The position numbers were made by a program, and so were the translations under genes. 18,486 bases of DNA. It comes from Clostridia bacterium (GTDB lineage: Bacteria > Bacillota > Clostridia > UMGS1883). Of this stretch, positions 1 through 6,961 are shown piece by piece; positions within the stretch are counted from its first letter, which is position 1, and each line of letters starts with the position of its first letter. Under the pieces are notes generated by a model. It was given only the letters and a program-made list of their open reading frames with translations. It had not been told where the DNA came from and ran no database searches. The DNA lies in contig JAJQCX010000192.1 in assembly GCA_021202495.1 (NCBI GenBank), positions 1 through 18,486 of the forward strand, given 5' to 3'.

Positions 1-95
1 ATATAGCGTCAGTCAAATTGAAATCTGAAAAATTATTGATTACTCCTATATTTGTTACCTATGTTTTTTCGAAAGCACCTCGTATATAATATATA

Positions 96-342
96 ATGGA
101 TTTCCGGCGTGAAGTTGAAGTTTCAACGGCGGATGAATTATTGAAAGAAATTTTCGCATTTGACGCATTGAATGAAGAGGCAAAAGACGAGAATGTCAAA
201 CTTTGTTTAGAATTATTAGCGGTTGAATGTTGAGAAGCCGGGATACAAGTGGGACGTGCCTGAGATTACATGTTGTCATTATAGCAGTTTTAGCAACAAG
301 ATGGATACGGACACGGTCGGCTGCCGTGTGTTTAACCCATAA
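96..342 (+). pseudogene. Possible decayed gene remnant
   Basis: Two short protein-like frames lie in different phases. The first runs from ATG 96 to TGA 231-233 (45 codons, acidic and helical in character). The second is open from about 220 to TAA 340-342 and reads like a protein C-terminus, with KPGYKWDVPEIT, a CC pair and a final GCRVFNP. A single frameshift near 220-231 would join them. No convincing ribosome binding site precedes ATG 96, although an AT-rich TATAAT-like stretch lies at 85-97. I do not recognise a family. It could equally be two unrelated chance frames, so confidence is low. Confidence 0.3.
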
Positions 343-367
343 TTTAATTATAGTAGGAGAGGATTAA

Positions 368-1114
368 ATGGAGGACGAAAGAAAAGAGGCGCTTGGAATG
401 AGAGTGTTAAAATGGCTTGGACGGCATTGGAAAGCTGTGCTGTTGGTGTTAATAACGGCGGTGATAACGGCGGGAATTACATATGGAATTTGTGAGATTT
501 CGTCCAATGCGAAGATAGCGCAGTTGGCGTTGTCGGGAAATATAGACGAGCCCGAGGGGATTGAGGTTGTCGCGGAGCCGGTGTCGATAGGCGCGGTTGT
601 GAGCGTTTTGGAGGATGATATGCAGGCGTTGGGCGAATTGGTGACTGTGGAATATCTCTACACGGACGCGGGAAGCTTCAGCAATTCAAATCAGCTTTTC
701 GGGCACAACGTACCTTTTACGGAAAAGTCGTTTATGCTGCGGTGGGAAGGAGTTATAAAGGCCGGAATAGACATGACGGAGCTTAAAATTGACATAGACG
801 AGGAGGCAAAGACGATAACGGTTACAATGCCGGAGGCTTACATTGTGAGCAACGAGATTGATTACGACAGCGTGGAAACGCTGAGCGAAAAGGACGGATT
901 GTTTAACAACGTCACAATTGACGACAGCAATTCGGTGATTAAGGAAAGCTTGGAATATATGGAAGAAAGAGCTATAAAACAGGGGCTCTTTGAAACCGCG
1001 ATTGAGAACGCGGAGGTTTTGATAAATCAGATACTGTCGTATGATGAGAGGCTTGCGGAATATGAGATAGAATATGTGAGTCTTGAAGAGGCGAGCGAAG
1101 AGGCGACGGAGTGA
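368..1114 (+). CDS. DUF4230 domain membrane-anchored protein
   Basis: A 248-aa protein. A positively charged N-terminus is followed by one hydrophobic segment at about residues 22-42, which should be an uncleaved membrane anchor. The remaining soluble part, about 70-235, resembles the DUF4230 family: an early stretch on electron-like 'LVTVEYLYTDAG' strands, then WEGVIKAGIDM, then a long helical C-terminal half. The family is widespread in Firmicutes and Bacteroidota and has no established function. The start is supported by AGGAGAGG just upstream (355-362). The protein is acidic towards its C-terminus. A repeat element and a terminator follow, so it is probably transcribed alone. The family call comes from overall pattern rather than a diagnostic motif. 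Confidence 0.72.
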   Translation: MEDERKEALGMRVLKWLGRHWKAVLLVLITAVITAGITYGICEISSNAKIAQLALSGNIDEPEGIEVVAEPVSIGAVVSVLEDDMQALGELVTVEYLYTDAGSFSNSNQLFGHNVPFTEKSFMLRWEGVIKAGIDMTELKIDIDEEAKTITVTMPEAYIVSNEIDYDSVETLSEKDGLFNNVTIDDSNSVIKESLEYMEERAIKQGLFETAIENAEVLINQILSYDERLAEYEIEYVSLEEASEEATE

Positions 1115-1118
1115 AGGC

Positions 1119-1252
1119 AATGTATAATGTAGAATTAAGAATGTAGAATGACGGAGCAAATTCCGCGGAGCGGAATTTGAATTTTATGCGCCGCGGGCGC
1201 GGGGGATTTGGATTGCGGCGGCATTGGATTTATAAGTAAGGAATGGGAGATA
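1119..1252 (+). repeat. Intergenic palindromic element, copy A
   Basis: The core palindrome is at 1158-1178 (arms AAATTCCGC and GCGGAATTT, loop GGA). Nine bases later comes a GC hairpin at 1188-1200 (GCGCC-GCG-GGCGC). An A-rich leader with AATGTAGAAT units precedes it. The tail (1201-1252, with GGATTGCGGCGG and ATAAGTAA) is shared with copy B. Confidence 0.8.
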
Positions 1253-1265
1253 TTAAAGCATTGAG

Positions 1266-1293
1266 AAAAGAGCGGCGGGGCTGCTCTTTTTTT
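1266..1293 (+). terminator. Rho-independent terminator
   Basis: GAGCGGC pairs with GCTGCTC (7 bp, one G-U) around a GGG loop, flanked by an A-run before and a run of seven T after. It separates the DUF4230 gene from the promoter of the next operon. Confidence 0.75.
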
Positions 1294-1305
1294 GTGCGGC
1301 GGGTG

Positions 1306-1334
1306 TTGTGTTTTGGAAGGGGATGTGGTATAAT
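1306..1334 (+). promoter_or_regulatory. SigA-type promoter of the kinase/ADP-ribose operon
   Basis: TTGTGT at 1306-1311, a 17-bp spacer, and TATAAT at 1329-1334 with an extended -10 TG at 1326-1327. It lies just after a terminator and 24 bp before the first start codon, which fits a dedicated promoter. A similar ATGTGGTAT(A/G)AT box recurs at 8130-8141. Confidence 0.72.
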
Positions 1335-1357
1335 CAACGGAAAAGAGGGTGAAATTT

Positions 1358-1612
1358 ATGGACGGATATGACGAGAAGACGGGGCTGCCGAAGGATTTGG
1401 GGTATCTTGAATGCGCTCTGCCGAAGTATTTGCAAATATCGCTTGAAAACATGAAAAAATCGTGGGAGATTGAGGATCGCGGAGAACGGGATTTACATTG
1501 GGATTTATATTGGTGCGAGCTCAACGCGGACATAAATTCAGCCGAGGTGGACAATGTTATATCAAAGGAGCAGGCGGGATATTTGAGGAAAAAGTATTTG
1601 AGGATGGGATGA
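1358..1612 (+). CDS. Small protein of unknown function, partner of HipA/CtkA-like kinase
   Basis: An 84-aa soluble protein with no signal peptide or membrane segment. ATG 1358 is chosen over GTG 1349 because GAGGGTG (1345-1351) is then correctly spaced; the GTG falls inside that site. Visible features are GLPKDLGYLE near the N-terminus, a central Trp/Asp-rich stretch (HWDLYWCELNADINSAEVD), and a helical end (EQAGYLRKKYL). The stop overlaps the kinase start as ATGA, which implies translational coupling. From memory, similar short proteins precede CtkA/HipA-like kinases in other Clostridia, but this was not checked. It could be a regulator, antitoxin or substrate of the kinase; the sequence alone does not decide. 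Confidence 0.7.
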   Translation: MDGYDEKTGLPKDLGYLECALPKYLQISLENMKKSWEIEDRGERDLHWDLYWCELNADINSAEVDNVISKEQAGYLRKKYLRMG

Positions 1613-2493
1613 AAATGGATTTTACAAATCTGCCGCACAGAAAAAAGACATATACGGGGGCAAACGGCAGCAAAATATCGGTTGTGTATGAAAATGAATT
1701 ATATATGTTAAAATTTCCGGCACAGGCGAAGAAAAACAAGAATTTGAGCTATGCGAACGGCTGTGTTGCGGAATATATAGGCTGCCACATTTTTGAAAGC
1801 GTCGGTATTCCGGTGCAAAAGACGATGCTCGGAACATACAGGGTGAACGGCAGGGAAAAGATTGTTGTCGCGTGCAGAGATTTTACATTGGAAAATGTTG
1901 TGCTGCAGGATTTTGCCTCTCTTAAAAATACGATTATCGACTCCGAGCACAACGGCTACGGGGTGGAGCTTTCGGATATTTTACAGACGATTGACGAGCA
2001 GAGCGCGATTGCCGCGAGTGTTTTGAAAAATTGGTTTTGGGATTTATTCATTGTAGACGCTTTTATCGGAAATTGGGACAGACACAACGGAAACTGGGGA
2101 TTTTTATATAACTGCGTCACGGATGAATTAAATCTTGCGCCGGTGTATGACTGCGGAAGCTGCCTTTATCCGCAGGCGGATGAGAGTATTATGCGAAGCA
2201 CGCTTGAAAATGATGATGAAAGGAATTTCCGCGTGTTTCAGATACCGTTGTCGGGAATAAAGATAAACGATAAGAAGATAAATTATTTCGATTTTATATC
2301 TTCATTGAGCGATGAGGGCTGCAATGAGGCTTTGACGCGCATTGTTCCGAAAATAAGTATGGAGAAAATAAATGCGATTATCGATGAAACGCCGTATATC
2401 GGAGATTTGGAAAAAATGTTTTACAAGACTATGCTGAAGGAAAGAAAAGAACGCATACTTGATTTTTCGATGGAGAAGTTAATGAAAAGGTAG
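1609..2493 (+). CDS. HipA/CtkA-like serine/threonine protein kinase
   Basis: A 294-aa protein with the HipA C-terminal kinase fold. Visible motifs are YMLKFP with Lys35 (nucleotide-binding lysine), AEYIGCHIFESVGIPV (Glu55 region), the catalytic loop DAFIGNWDRHNGNWGFL (Asp157, Asn162), and PVYDCGSCL (Asp181, metal-binding, DFG-like). All key residues are present, so it is probably active. It lacks the extra N-terminal domain of classical HipA and is closer in size to the CtkA type known from Helicobacter. ATG 1609 is preferred, with GAGGA at 1599-1603 and an ATGA overlap with the upstream gene; an open extension back to 1498 has no good start. The substrate is unknown. Nine bases separate it from the next gene, so all three genes are probably co-transcribed. 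Confidence 0.85.
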   Translation: MKMDFTNLPHRKKTYTGANGSKISVVYENELYMLKFPAQAKKNKNLSYANGCVAEYIGCHIFESVGIPVQKTMLGTYRVNGREKIVVACRDFTLENVVLQDFASLKNTIIDSEHNGYGVELSDILQTIDEQSAIAASVLKNWFWDLFIVDAFIGNWDRHNGNWGFLYNCVTDELNLAPVYDCGSCLYPQADESIMRSTLENDDERNFRVFQIPLSGIKINDKKINYFDFISSLSDEGCNEALTRIVPKISMEKINAIIDETPYIGDLEKMFYKTMLKERKERILDFSMEKLMKR

Positions 2494-2502
2494 TGAGGGA
2501 TT

Positions 2503-4500
2503 ATGGCAAGGTTATATGTTGAAAATGCGGATTACAGCGGAGAGATTGAGAGAGCTATTGAGGATGTGAAAAAGAGCGAGGACAAGAGGCTTACAGCAAG
2601 GGTCGTTATGCTGATTGAAGAGCATATGTATGACGGGGGAATGATTGCTGTGCCGATTGAGACGCCGCAGGATTTGCTGCGCGAGCTTGACCCTACGAAG
2701 GTTAAACCGGGGGAAAAGATAAAGCTTGAAAAAGAGGTTCGTTTTAAGCTGCGCAAGGTTGCGGGAAACGACGGGAAAGGCTCCGAGATGCTTTGCGCGT
2801 TTACGAGCGACAGCGAAGCAAAGCGGGGCGCGGCGACGTCTGTTATGAAGATGCCGGCGATAAACTTTTTTGTGATGGCGTCGAAGATGAAAAACGTGAG
2901 CGGGATATTGTTAAACCCGTGGGGAAAGAGGTTTTTCATATCGACACAGACGGCGGCGCGAATGGTGCGCGACGTGAGAGGGCGAAGCTGCGTTTGCCTT
3001 GATTTGGGTGACATTACGCGTCTTGGGTGCGAGTGCATTGTGAACTCGGCGAAATCCTCTCTTATGGGAGGCGGCGGAGTTGACGGGGCGATACACCGCG
3101 CGGCGGGTCCCGAGCTTGTGCGTGAGTGCATGAAGCTGGGCGGCTGCTGGGTCGGCGAGGCGAAGATAACAAAGGGATATAATTTAAAGGCGAAATATGT
3201 GATACACACAGTGGGTCCCATTTATGAGGGCACTGTGGAGGACAGGCGGCTGTTGGCGGAATGCTACACAAATTCGCTCAATGTGGCGCGGAAGAATAAC
3301 ATTCATTCGATAGCGTTTCCGGCGATTGCGACGGGGCATTGCGGTTATCCGAAAGATGAGGCGATACCGATTGCGCTGAATGCCGTTTGGCAGTGGCTCG
3401 ATAACAACGCCGGCTACGGAATGAGAATTATAATGTCGTGCTTTGACGAGGAGACGCTGAAGGATTATGACAAATATATGGTGCTGGGCGCGGTGACGCG
3501 GAAGAAAAATGTTGAGCGGAATAAAAGCCGACTTACGGAGGAAAAAATAAGAGCGGCAATTTACGGCTTGGCGGTGGGCGACGCGCTCGGAGTGCCGGCG
3601 GAGTTTACATCGAGAGAGGAATTGAAGAAAAATCCGATAACGGACATGGTGGGCTTTGGAACGCACGGGCAGCCTGAGGGGACGTGGTCGGACGACACTT
3701 CAATGACGCTGTGTGTTGCGGACAGCATTGCCGAAAGGCGTGTGATTGACGCGGAAGACATTATGAAAAGGTTTGCCCTATGGTACGACAATGGCAAATA
3801 TTCACCGTTTGGGGAATGCTTTGACGTGGGAAACACGACGAGAAACGCAATAATGGAATATAAAGCGGGCAAGCGGGCTGTTTTGTGCGGGGGAGACGAC
3901 ATTTACGACAACGGGAACGGCTCTTTGATGAGAACGCTGCCGCTCGTTTTTCCGCTGTATTACAGGAACGGGTGCGAGATCATGGAAAACAGCGAGGCGG
4001 TGAAGGCGATACACATGGTTTCGATGCCGACGCACGCTCATCAAATTTCGCAGTCGGCGTGTGGGATATATATTTGCGTGGCAGCGCAGATATTGAGCGG
4101 AGGCACGCTTGAGGAAGCGATAAGAAAAGGGTGCGCAAAGGGAAATGACCGGTATGACCATGAAATTATGATGGAAAAGTATGAGCATACGTGGGACAGG
4201 CTGCGCGACATCGATAAGCTTAAGGCGTTGCCGGAGAGCGAGATACGAAGCGGGGGATATGTTGTGGATACGCTGGAAGCGGCGCTGTGGTGCTTGTTAA
4301 ATACGGATAATTATAAGGATTGTGTGCTGAAAGCCGTTAATTTGGGCAGCGACACCGATACGACGGCGGCTGTTGCGGGCGGCTTGGCGGGGCTGTATTA
4401 CGGATTTGACGCGATACCGAAGACTTGGATTGAGAAGCTCAAGGGGAAGGAAATTATTGACGAGGTGTGCGGGGGATTGTATGGGGCGATGGCTGTGTAG
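2503..4500 (+). CDS. SseB-like / macrodomain / ADP-ribosylglycohydrolase fusion
   Basis: A 665-aa cytoplasmic protein in three parts. Residues about 20-155 resemble the SseB N-terminal domain (CAFTSDSEAKRG at 98-109, GILLNPWGKRFFIS at 134-147). Residues about 160-330 are a MacroD-type macrodomain: LGDIT 168-172, IVNSA with Asn181, GGGGVDGAIHRAAG at 189-202, AFPAIATG at 271-278. These are the ADP-ribose-binding and catalytic residues of mono-ADP-ribosyl hydrolases. Residues about 348-660 are a DraG/ARH-type ADP-ribosylglycohydrolase with GLAVGDALG 355-363, TWSDDTSM 394-401, GNGSLMR 471-477 and GSDTDT 615-620, the usual Mg-binding acids. Both enzymes look intact. The likely role is removal of ADP-ribose from proteins or other targets. 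Placement behind a kinase suggests a shared signalling or conflict system, which is inference. The ribosome site is GTGAGGG just upstream. Confidence 0.9.
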   Translation: MARLYVENADYSGEIERAIEDVKKSEDKRLTARVVMLIEEHMYDGGMIAVPIETPQDLLRELDPTKVKPGEKIKLEKEVRFKLRKVAGNDGKGSEMLCAFTSDSEAKRGAATSVMKMPAINFFVMASKMKNVSGILLNPWGKRFFISTQTAARMVRDVRGRSCVCLDLGDITRLGCECIVNSAKSSLMGGGGVDGAIHRAAGPELVRECMKLGGCWVGEAKITKGYNLKAKYVIHTVGPIYEGTVEDRRLLAECYTNSLNVARKNNIHSIAFPAIATGHCGYPKDEAIPIALNAVWQWLDNNAGYGMRIIMSCFDEETLKDYDKYMVLGAVTRKKNVERNKSRLTEEKIRAAIYGLAVGDALGVPAEFTSREELKKNPITDMVGFGTHGQPEGTWSDDTSMTLCVADSIAERRVIDAEDIMKRFALWYDNGKYSPFGECFDVGNTTRNAIMEYKAGKRAVLCGGDDIYDNGNGSLMRTLPLVFPLYYRNGCEIMENSEAVKAIHMVSMPTHAHQISQSACGIYICVAAQILSGGTLEEAIRKGCAKGNDRYDHEIMMEKYEHTWDRLRDIDKLKALPESEIRSGGYVVDTLEAALWCLLNTDNYKDCVLKAVNLGSDTDTTAAVAGGLAGLYYGFDAIPKTWIEKLKGKEIIDEVCGGLYGAMAV

Positions 4501-4633
4501 TGTGGAGTTTGGAGTGTGAAGTGTGGAGTTGAGGAATAAATTCCGCGGAGCGGAATTTGATTTTATCGCCTGCGGGCGGAAGGGGATTGGGATTGCGGCG
4601 GAGGCGGGAATTATAAGTAAAGGGCGGGAGATG
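4501..4633 (+). repeat. Intergenic palindromic element, copy B
   Basis: The core palindrome at 4538-4558 is identical to copy A (loop GGA). The second hairpin is at 4567-4578 (CGCC-TGCG-GGCG). The leader is G-rich, made of GTGTGGAGT-like units. The tail 4579-4633 (GGATTGCGGCGG, ATTATAAGTAA, GGGAGAT) matches copy A. It begins directly at the stop of the fusion gene and may serve as its 3' end; no T-run follows. Confidence 0.8.
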
Positions 4634-4703
4634 TAACAGAAAAGTTAAGGGTTTGTGAAAAAGGAGCAAAAAATGTTGTTTATGCAGGTGCATATTTGTT
4701 GAT

Positions 4704-4740
4704 TTGACATATTGAAATTACAATAACATAGTGATATAGT
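4704..4740 (+). promoter_or_regulatory. Promoter of the isc-like operon
   Basis: Two overlapping options exist. TTGAAA at 4712-4717 is 17 bp from TATAGT at 4735-4740. TTGACA at 4704-4709 is 17 bp from CATAGT at 4727-4732. Either would drive the Rrf2 regulator and the downstream Fe-S genes. Confidence 0.6.
4710..4725. promoter_or_regulatory. Candidate operator for the Rrf2/IscR-like regulator
   Basis: A perfect inverted repeat TATTG-(6 nt)-CAATA overlaps the -35 region. Autoregulation through a dyad at the promoter is usual for IscR-type regulators. The short dyad in AT-rich DNA could also be chance. Confidence 0.3.
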
Positions 4741-4766
4741 ATGTTTATCAACGGGAGGTGAGCGGA

Positions 4767-5216
4767 ATGAAAATAACCTCAAGAGGAAAATATGCGCTGC
4801 AGGTGATGGTTGATATTGCCGAGCAGAAAACGGACGGGTATATTAAGCTTGACGACATAGCGAAAAGGCAGGATATAAGCGAAAAATACCTTGAGGGGAT
4901 TATCGCGTCGCTCTCAAAGGAAGGGCTGCTCTTGGCGGTGCGCGGAAAGGGCGGCGGCTACAAGCTGGCGAGCGACGCCTCAAAATGCACCGTGGGGAGC
5001 GTTTTAAAGATAACCGAAGGTTCGCTTGCGCCGGTGAAATGCCTTGACGGGGAGGAAAACGGCTGCAGCTCGGCGAAAAAATGCAAAACGCTGCCGATGT
5101 GGCGTGAGCTTGACAAGATAATCGATGATTACCTTGAAAGCGTGACGATTGACGACCTTGTGCGCGGAAATGTTGAACGAGAAATTTTAACAATACCTAT
5201 TGACAAAGTAGGTTAA
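4767..5216 (+). CDS. iscR: Rrf2-family regulator, IscR-like
   Basis: A 149-aa regulator. The N-terminal winged helix (about 1-70) begins MKITSRGKYALQVMVDIA and carries the wing VRGKGGGYKLA at 58-68, as in Rrf2 proteins. Three cysteines, Cys92, Cys100 and Cys106, sit where IscR binds a [2Fe-2S] cluster. Spacing is C-x7-C-x5-C, against C-x5-C-x5-C in Escherichia coli, and the position of the fourth ligand (His107 there) holds Leu. It probably senses Fe-S status and represses the operon it heads. ATG 4767 is chosen because GGGAGGTGA (4753-4761) lies upstream at good distance; GTG 4758 overlaps that site. The alternative, a CymR-type cysteine regulator, is less likely because of the cysteines and neighbours. 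Confidence 0.82.
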   Translation: MKITSRGKYALQVMVDIAEQKTDGYIKLDDIAKRQDISEKYLEGIIASLSKEGLLLAVRGKGGGYKLASDASKCTVGSVLKITEGSLAPVKCLDGEENGCSSAKKCKTLPMWRELDKIIDDYLESVTIDDLVRGNVEREILTIPIDKVG

Positions 5217-5289
5217 GATGGATTATAATTGGTGGGAAGCACTGATTAATAGGTGGTATCCTTTGGATGGAATTGAAAGGAAGAGCGAT

Positions 5290-6480
5290 ATGAACGTATA
5301 TGTTGACAATGCTGCGACGACGAAAATGAGCAGAACGGCGATTGACGCAATGCTGCCGTACATGGAGAGCGAATACGGCAATCCGTCGAGCTTACATTCT
5401 GTCGGGCAGAGAGCCGCGGAGGCGCTGCTTAAAGCGCGACAGTCGGTGGCGAAAAATTTGGGTTGTGAGGCGTCGGAGATTATATTCACATCCGGCGGCA
5501 GCGAGGCGGACAATCAGGCAATTTTGACGGCGGCGATTTTGGGCGCGAGAAAGGGAAAGAAGCGCATCATTTCGACGGCGTTTGAGCATCACGCTGTTTT
5601 GCACACGCTCGAAAAGCTGAAAAAGCAGGGCCATGAGATTGAGCTCTTGGACGTTCATGAAAACGGCATGGTTTCGGCAGAGCAGGTGAAGGACGCGATA
5701 AGAGACGACACGGCGCTTGTGACAATCATGTACGCGAACAACGAAATAGGCAGCATTTTGCCGATTGCGGAAATTGGCGCGGTGTGCAGAGAAAAAGGTG
5801 TATATTTCCACACCGACGCTGTGCAGGCGGCAGGACATATAAAGATAGACGTTAAGGAGCAAAACATAGATATGCTCTCAATCTCGGGACATAAATTCCA
5901 CGGACCGAAAGGCGTGGGCGCGCTTTATGTGAGACGCGGGATCGCCGTGCAGAACCTGATTGAGGGCGGAGCGCAGGAGAGAGGCAAGAGAGCGGGAACG
6001 GAAAACATTCCGGCGATTGTCGGCATGGCGGCGGCGCTTGACGAGGCGTGCGCGCACATGGACGAGAACGCGGCGAAGATGACAAAGATACGCGACAGGC
6101 TTATCGAGGGGCTTTTGGAAATACCTCATTCAATCTTGAACGGCGACAGGGAAAGAAGGCTGCCGGGCCATGTGAACATCTGCTTTGAGGGCATTGAGGG
6201 CGAGTCGCTGCTGCTCTATCTTGACGATTTGGGAATTTGCGCGTCGTCGGGCAGTGCATGTACGTCAGGTTCGCTCGATCCCAGTCATGTGCTTTTGGCT
6301 ATCGGAAGACCACACGAAATTGCGCACGGGTCGCTGAGGCTGTCGCTCTGCGAGGAGAACACCGAGGAGGAAGCGGAGTATATTATAAGCTCGGTTAAGA
6401 GCGTTGTTGAAAGAATAAGAAGCATGTCGCCGGTATGGCGTGATTTGCAGGAAGGGAGAAAGCAATATGTTATACAGTGA
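5290..6480 (+). CDS. nifS: Cysteine desulfurase (NifS/IscS family)
   Basis: A 396-aa PLP enzyme that removes sulfur from cysteine to give alanine and passes persulfide to the IscU scaffold. Key features are VDNAATT at the N-terminus, EYGNPSSLHSVG, His101, HTDAVQ (Asp176, Gln179), SISGHKFHGPKG with PLP lysine Lys202, and the catalytic loop ASSGSACTSG with Cys324. Length is normal for the family. ATG 5290 is chosen because family members start just before the DNAATT motif and GAAAGGAAGAG lies upstream. The frame is also open from ATG 5218, one base after the regulator's stop, adding 24 Trp-rich residues that are unlike the family; this is probably untranslated spacer. The end overlaps the IscU start by 14 bases. 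Confidence 0.93.
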   Translation: MNVYVDNAATTKMSRTAIDAMLPYMESEYGNPSSLHSVGQRAAEALLKARQSVAKNLGCEASEIIFTSGGSEADNQAILTAAILGARKGKKRIISTAFEHHAVLHTLEKLKKQGHEIELLDVHENGMVSAEQVKDAIRDDTALVTIMYANNEIGSILPIAEIGAVCREKGVYFHTDAVQAAGHIKIDVKEQNIDMLSISGHKFHGPKGVGALYVRRGIAVQNLIEGGAQERGKRAGTENIPAIVGMAAALDEACAHMDENAAKMTKIRDRLIEGLLEIPHSILNGDRERRLPGHVNICFEGIEGESLLLYLDDLGICASSGSACTSGSLDPSHVLLAIGRPHEIAHGSLRLSLCEENTEEEAEYIISSVKSVVERIRSMSPVWRDLQEGRKQYVIQ

Positions 6481-6904
6481 AAAGGTAATGGATCATTTCA
6501 GAAATCCGCGCAACGTGGGCGTGATTGAAAATGCCGACGGCGTGGGCGAGGTCGGCAACGCGAAGTGCGGAGATATTATGAAAATATATCTCAAAATAGA
6601 TAACGATATTATAACGGACGTGAAGTTTGAAACGTTCGGCTGCGGAAGCGCGATTGCGTCAAGTTCGATGGCAACGGAGCTCATAAAAGGAAAGCCGCTC
6701 TCACAGGCGCTTGAGCTGACGAATAAGGCAGTCGCGGAGGCGCTTGACGGACTTCCGGCGTATAAAATGCACTGCTCGGTTTTGGCGGAGGAAGCGATAA
6801 AGGCGGCGATACTCGATTATTACAAGAAAAACAATATCGAATATGACGCAAAGCTGTTTCCTAACTGCGAGGAATGCGGATTGTGCGAGTCGCACAATCA
6901 ATGA
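6467..6904 (+). CDS. nifU: Fe-S cluster assembly scaffold IscU/NifU, clostridial type
   Basis: A 145-aa scaffold on which Fe-S clusters are built from sulfur supplied by the desulfurase. The three ligand cysteines are present: NAKCGD (Cys34, with Asp36), FGCGSA (Cys59) and HCSVLAEEA (Cys103). NPRNVG near the N-terminus is typical. The C-terminus ends in a Cys-rich tail C-x2-C-x2-C (Cys134, 137, 140), absent from E. coli IscU and which I associate with the clostridial subfamily. ATG 6467 has GGGAG at 6454-6458; the in-frame upstream start at 6440 has no such site. It overlaps the desulfurase gene, so translation is coupled. No HscA, HscB, ferredoxin or IscA gene follows, which fits the reduced clostridial set. 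Confidence 0.92.
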   Translation: MLYSEKVMDHFRNPRNVGVIENADGVGEVGNAKCGDIMKIYLKIDNDIITDVKFETFGCGSAIASSSMATELIKGKPLSQALELTNKAVAEALDGLPAYKMHCSVLAEEAIKAAILDYYKKNNIEYDAKLFPNCEECGLCESHNQ

Positions 6905-6918
6905 GATTTGTACTTTTG

Positions 6919-6950
6919 AGAGGGTGCAAATAAATGCGCCCTCTATGTTT
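6919..6950 (+). terminator. Likely terminator of the isc-like operon
   Basis: A 10-bp stem with one G-U (AGAGGGTGCA / TGCGCCCTCT, 6919-6944) around a 6-base loop, followed by ATGTTTGT, a poor T-tract. It lies 15 bases after the IscU stop. Confidence 0.5.
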
Positions 6951-6961
6951 GTATAGGGTGT

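Noticed and set aside
29..42. 14-base identity with 7040-7053 (AAAATTATTGATTA)
   Set aside because: Short, AT-rich and without supporting flanks; probably chance or a weak trace of a repeat end.
4538..4578. Copy B hairpins as a terminator for the fusion gene
   Set aside because: There is no T-run after either stem, so it is kept as a repeat; a role in 3'-end formation is possible but not shown.
4673..4702. Nine-codon ORF with a GGAG site, possible leader peptide of the regulator operon
   Set aside because: It lies upstream of the mapped promoter elements, so it would not be on the same transcript, and it is short enough to be chance.
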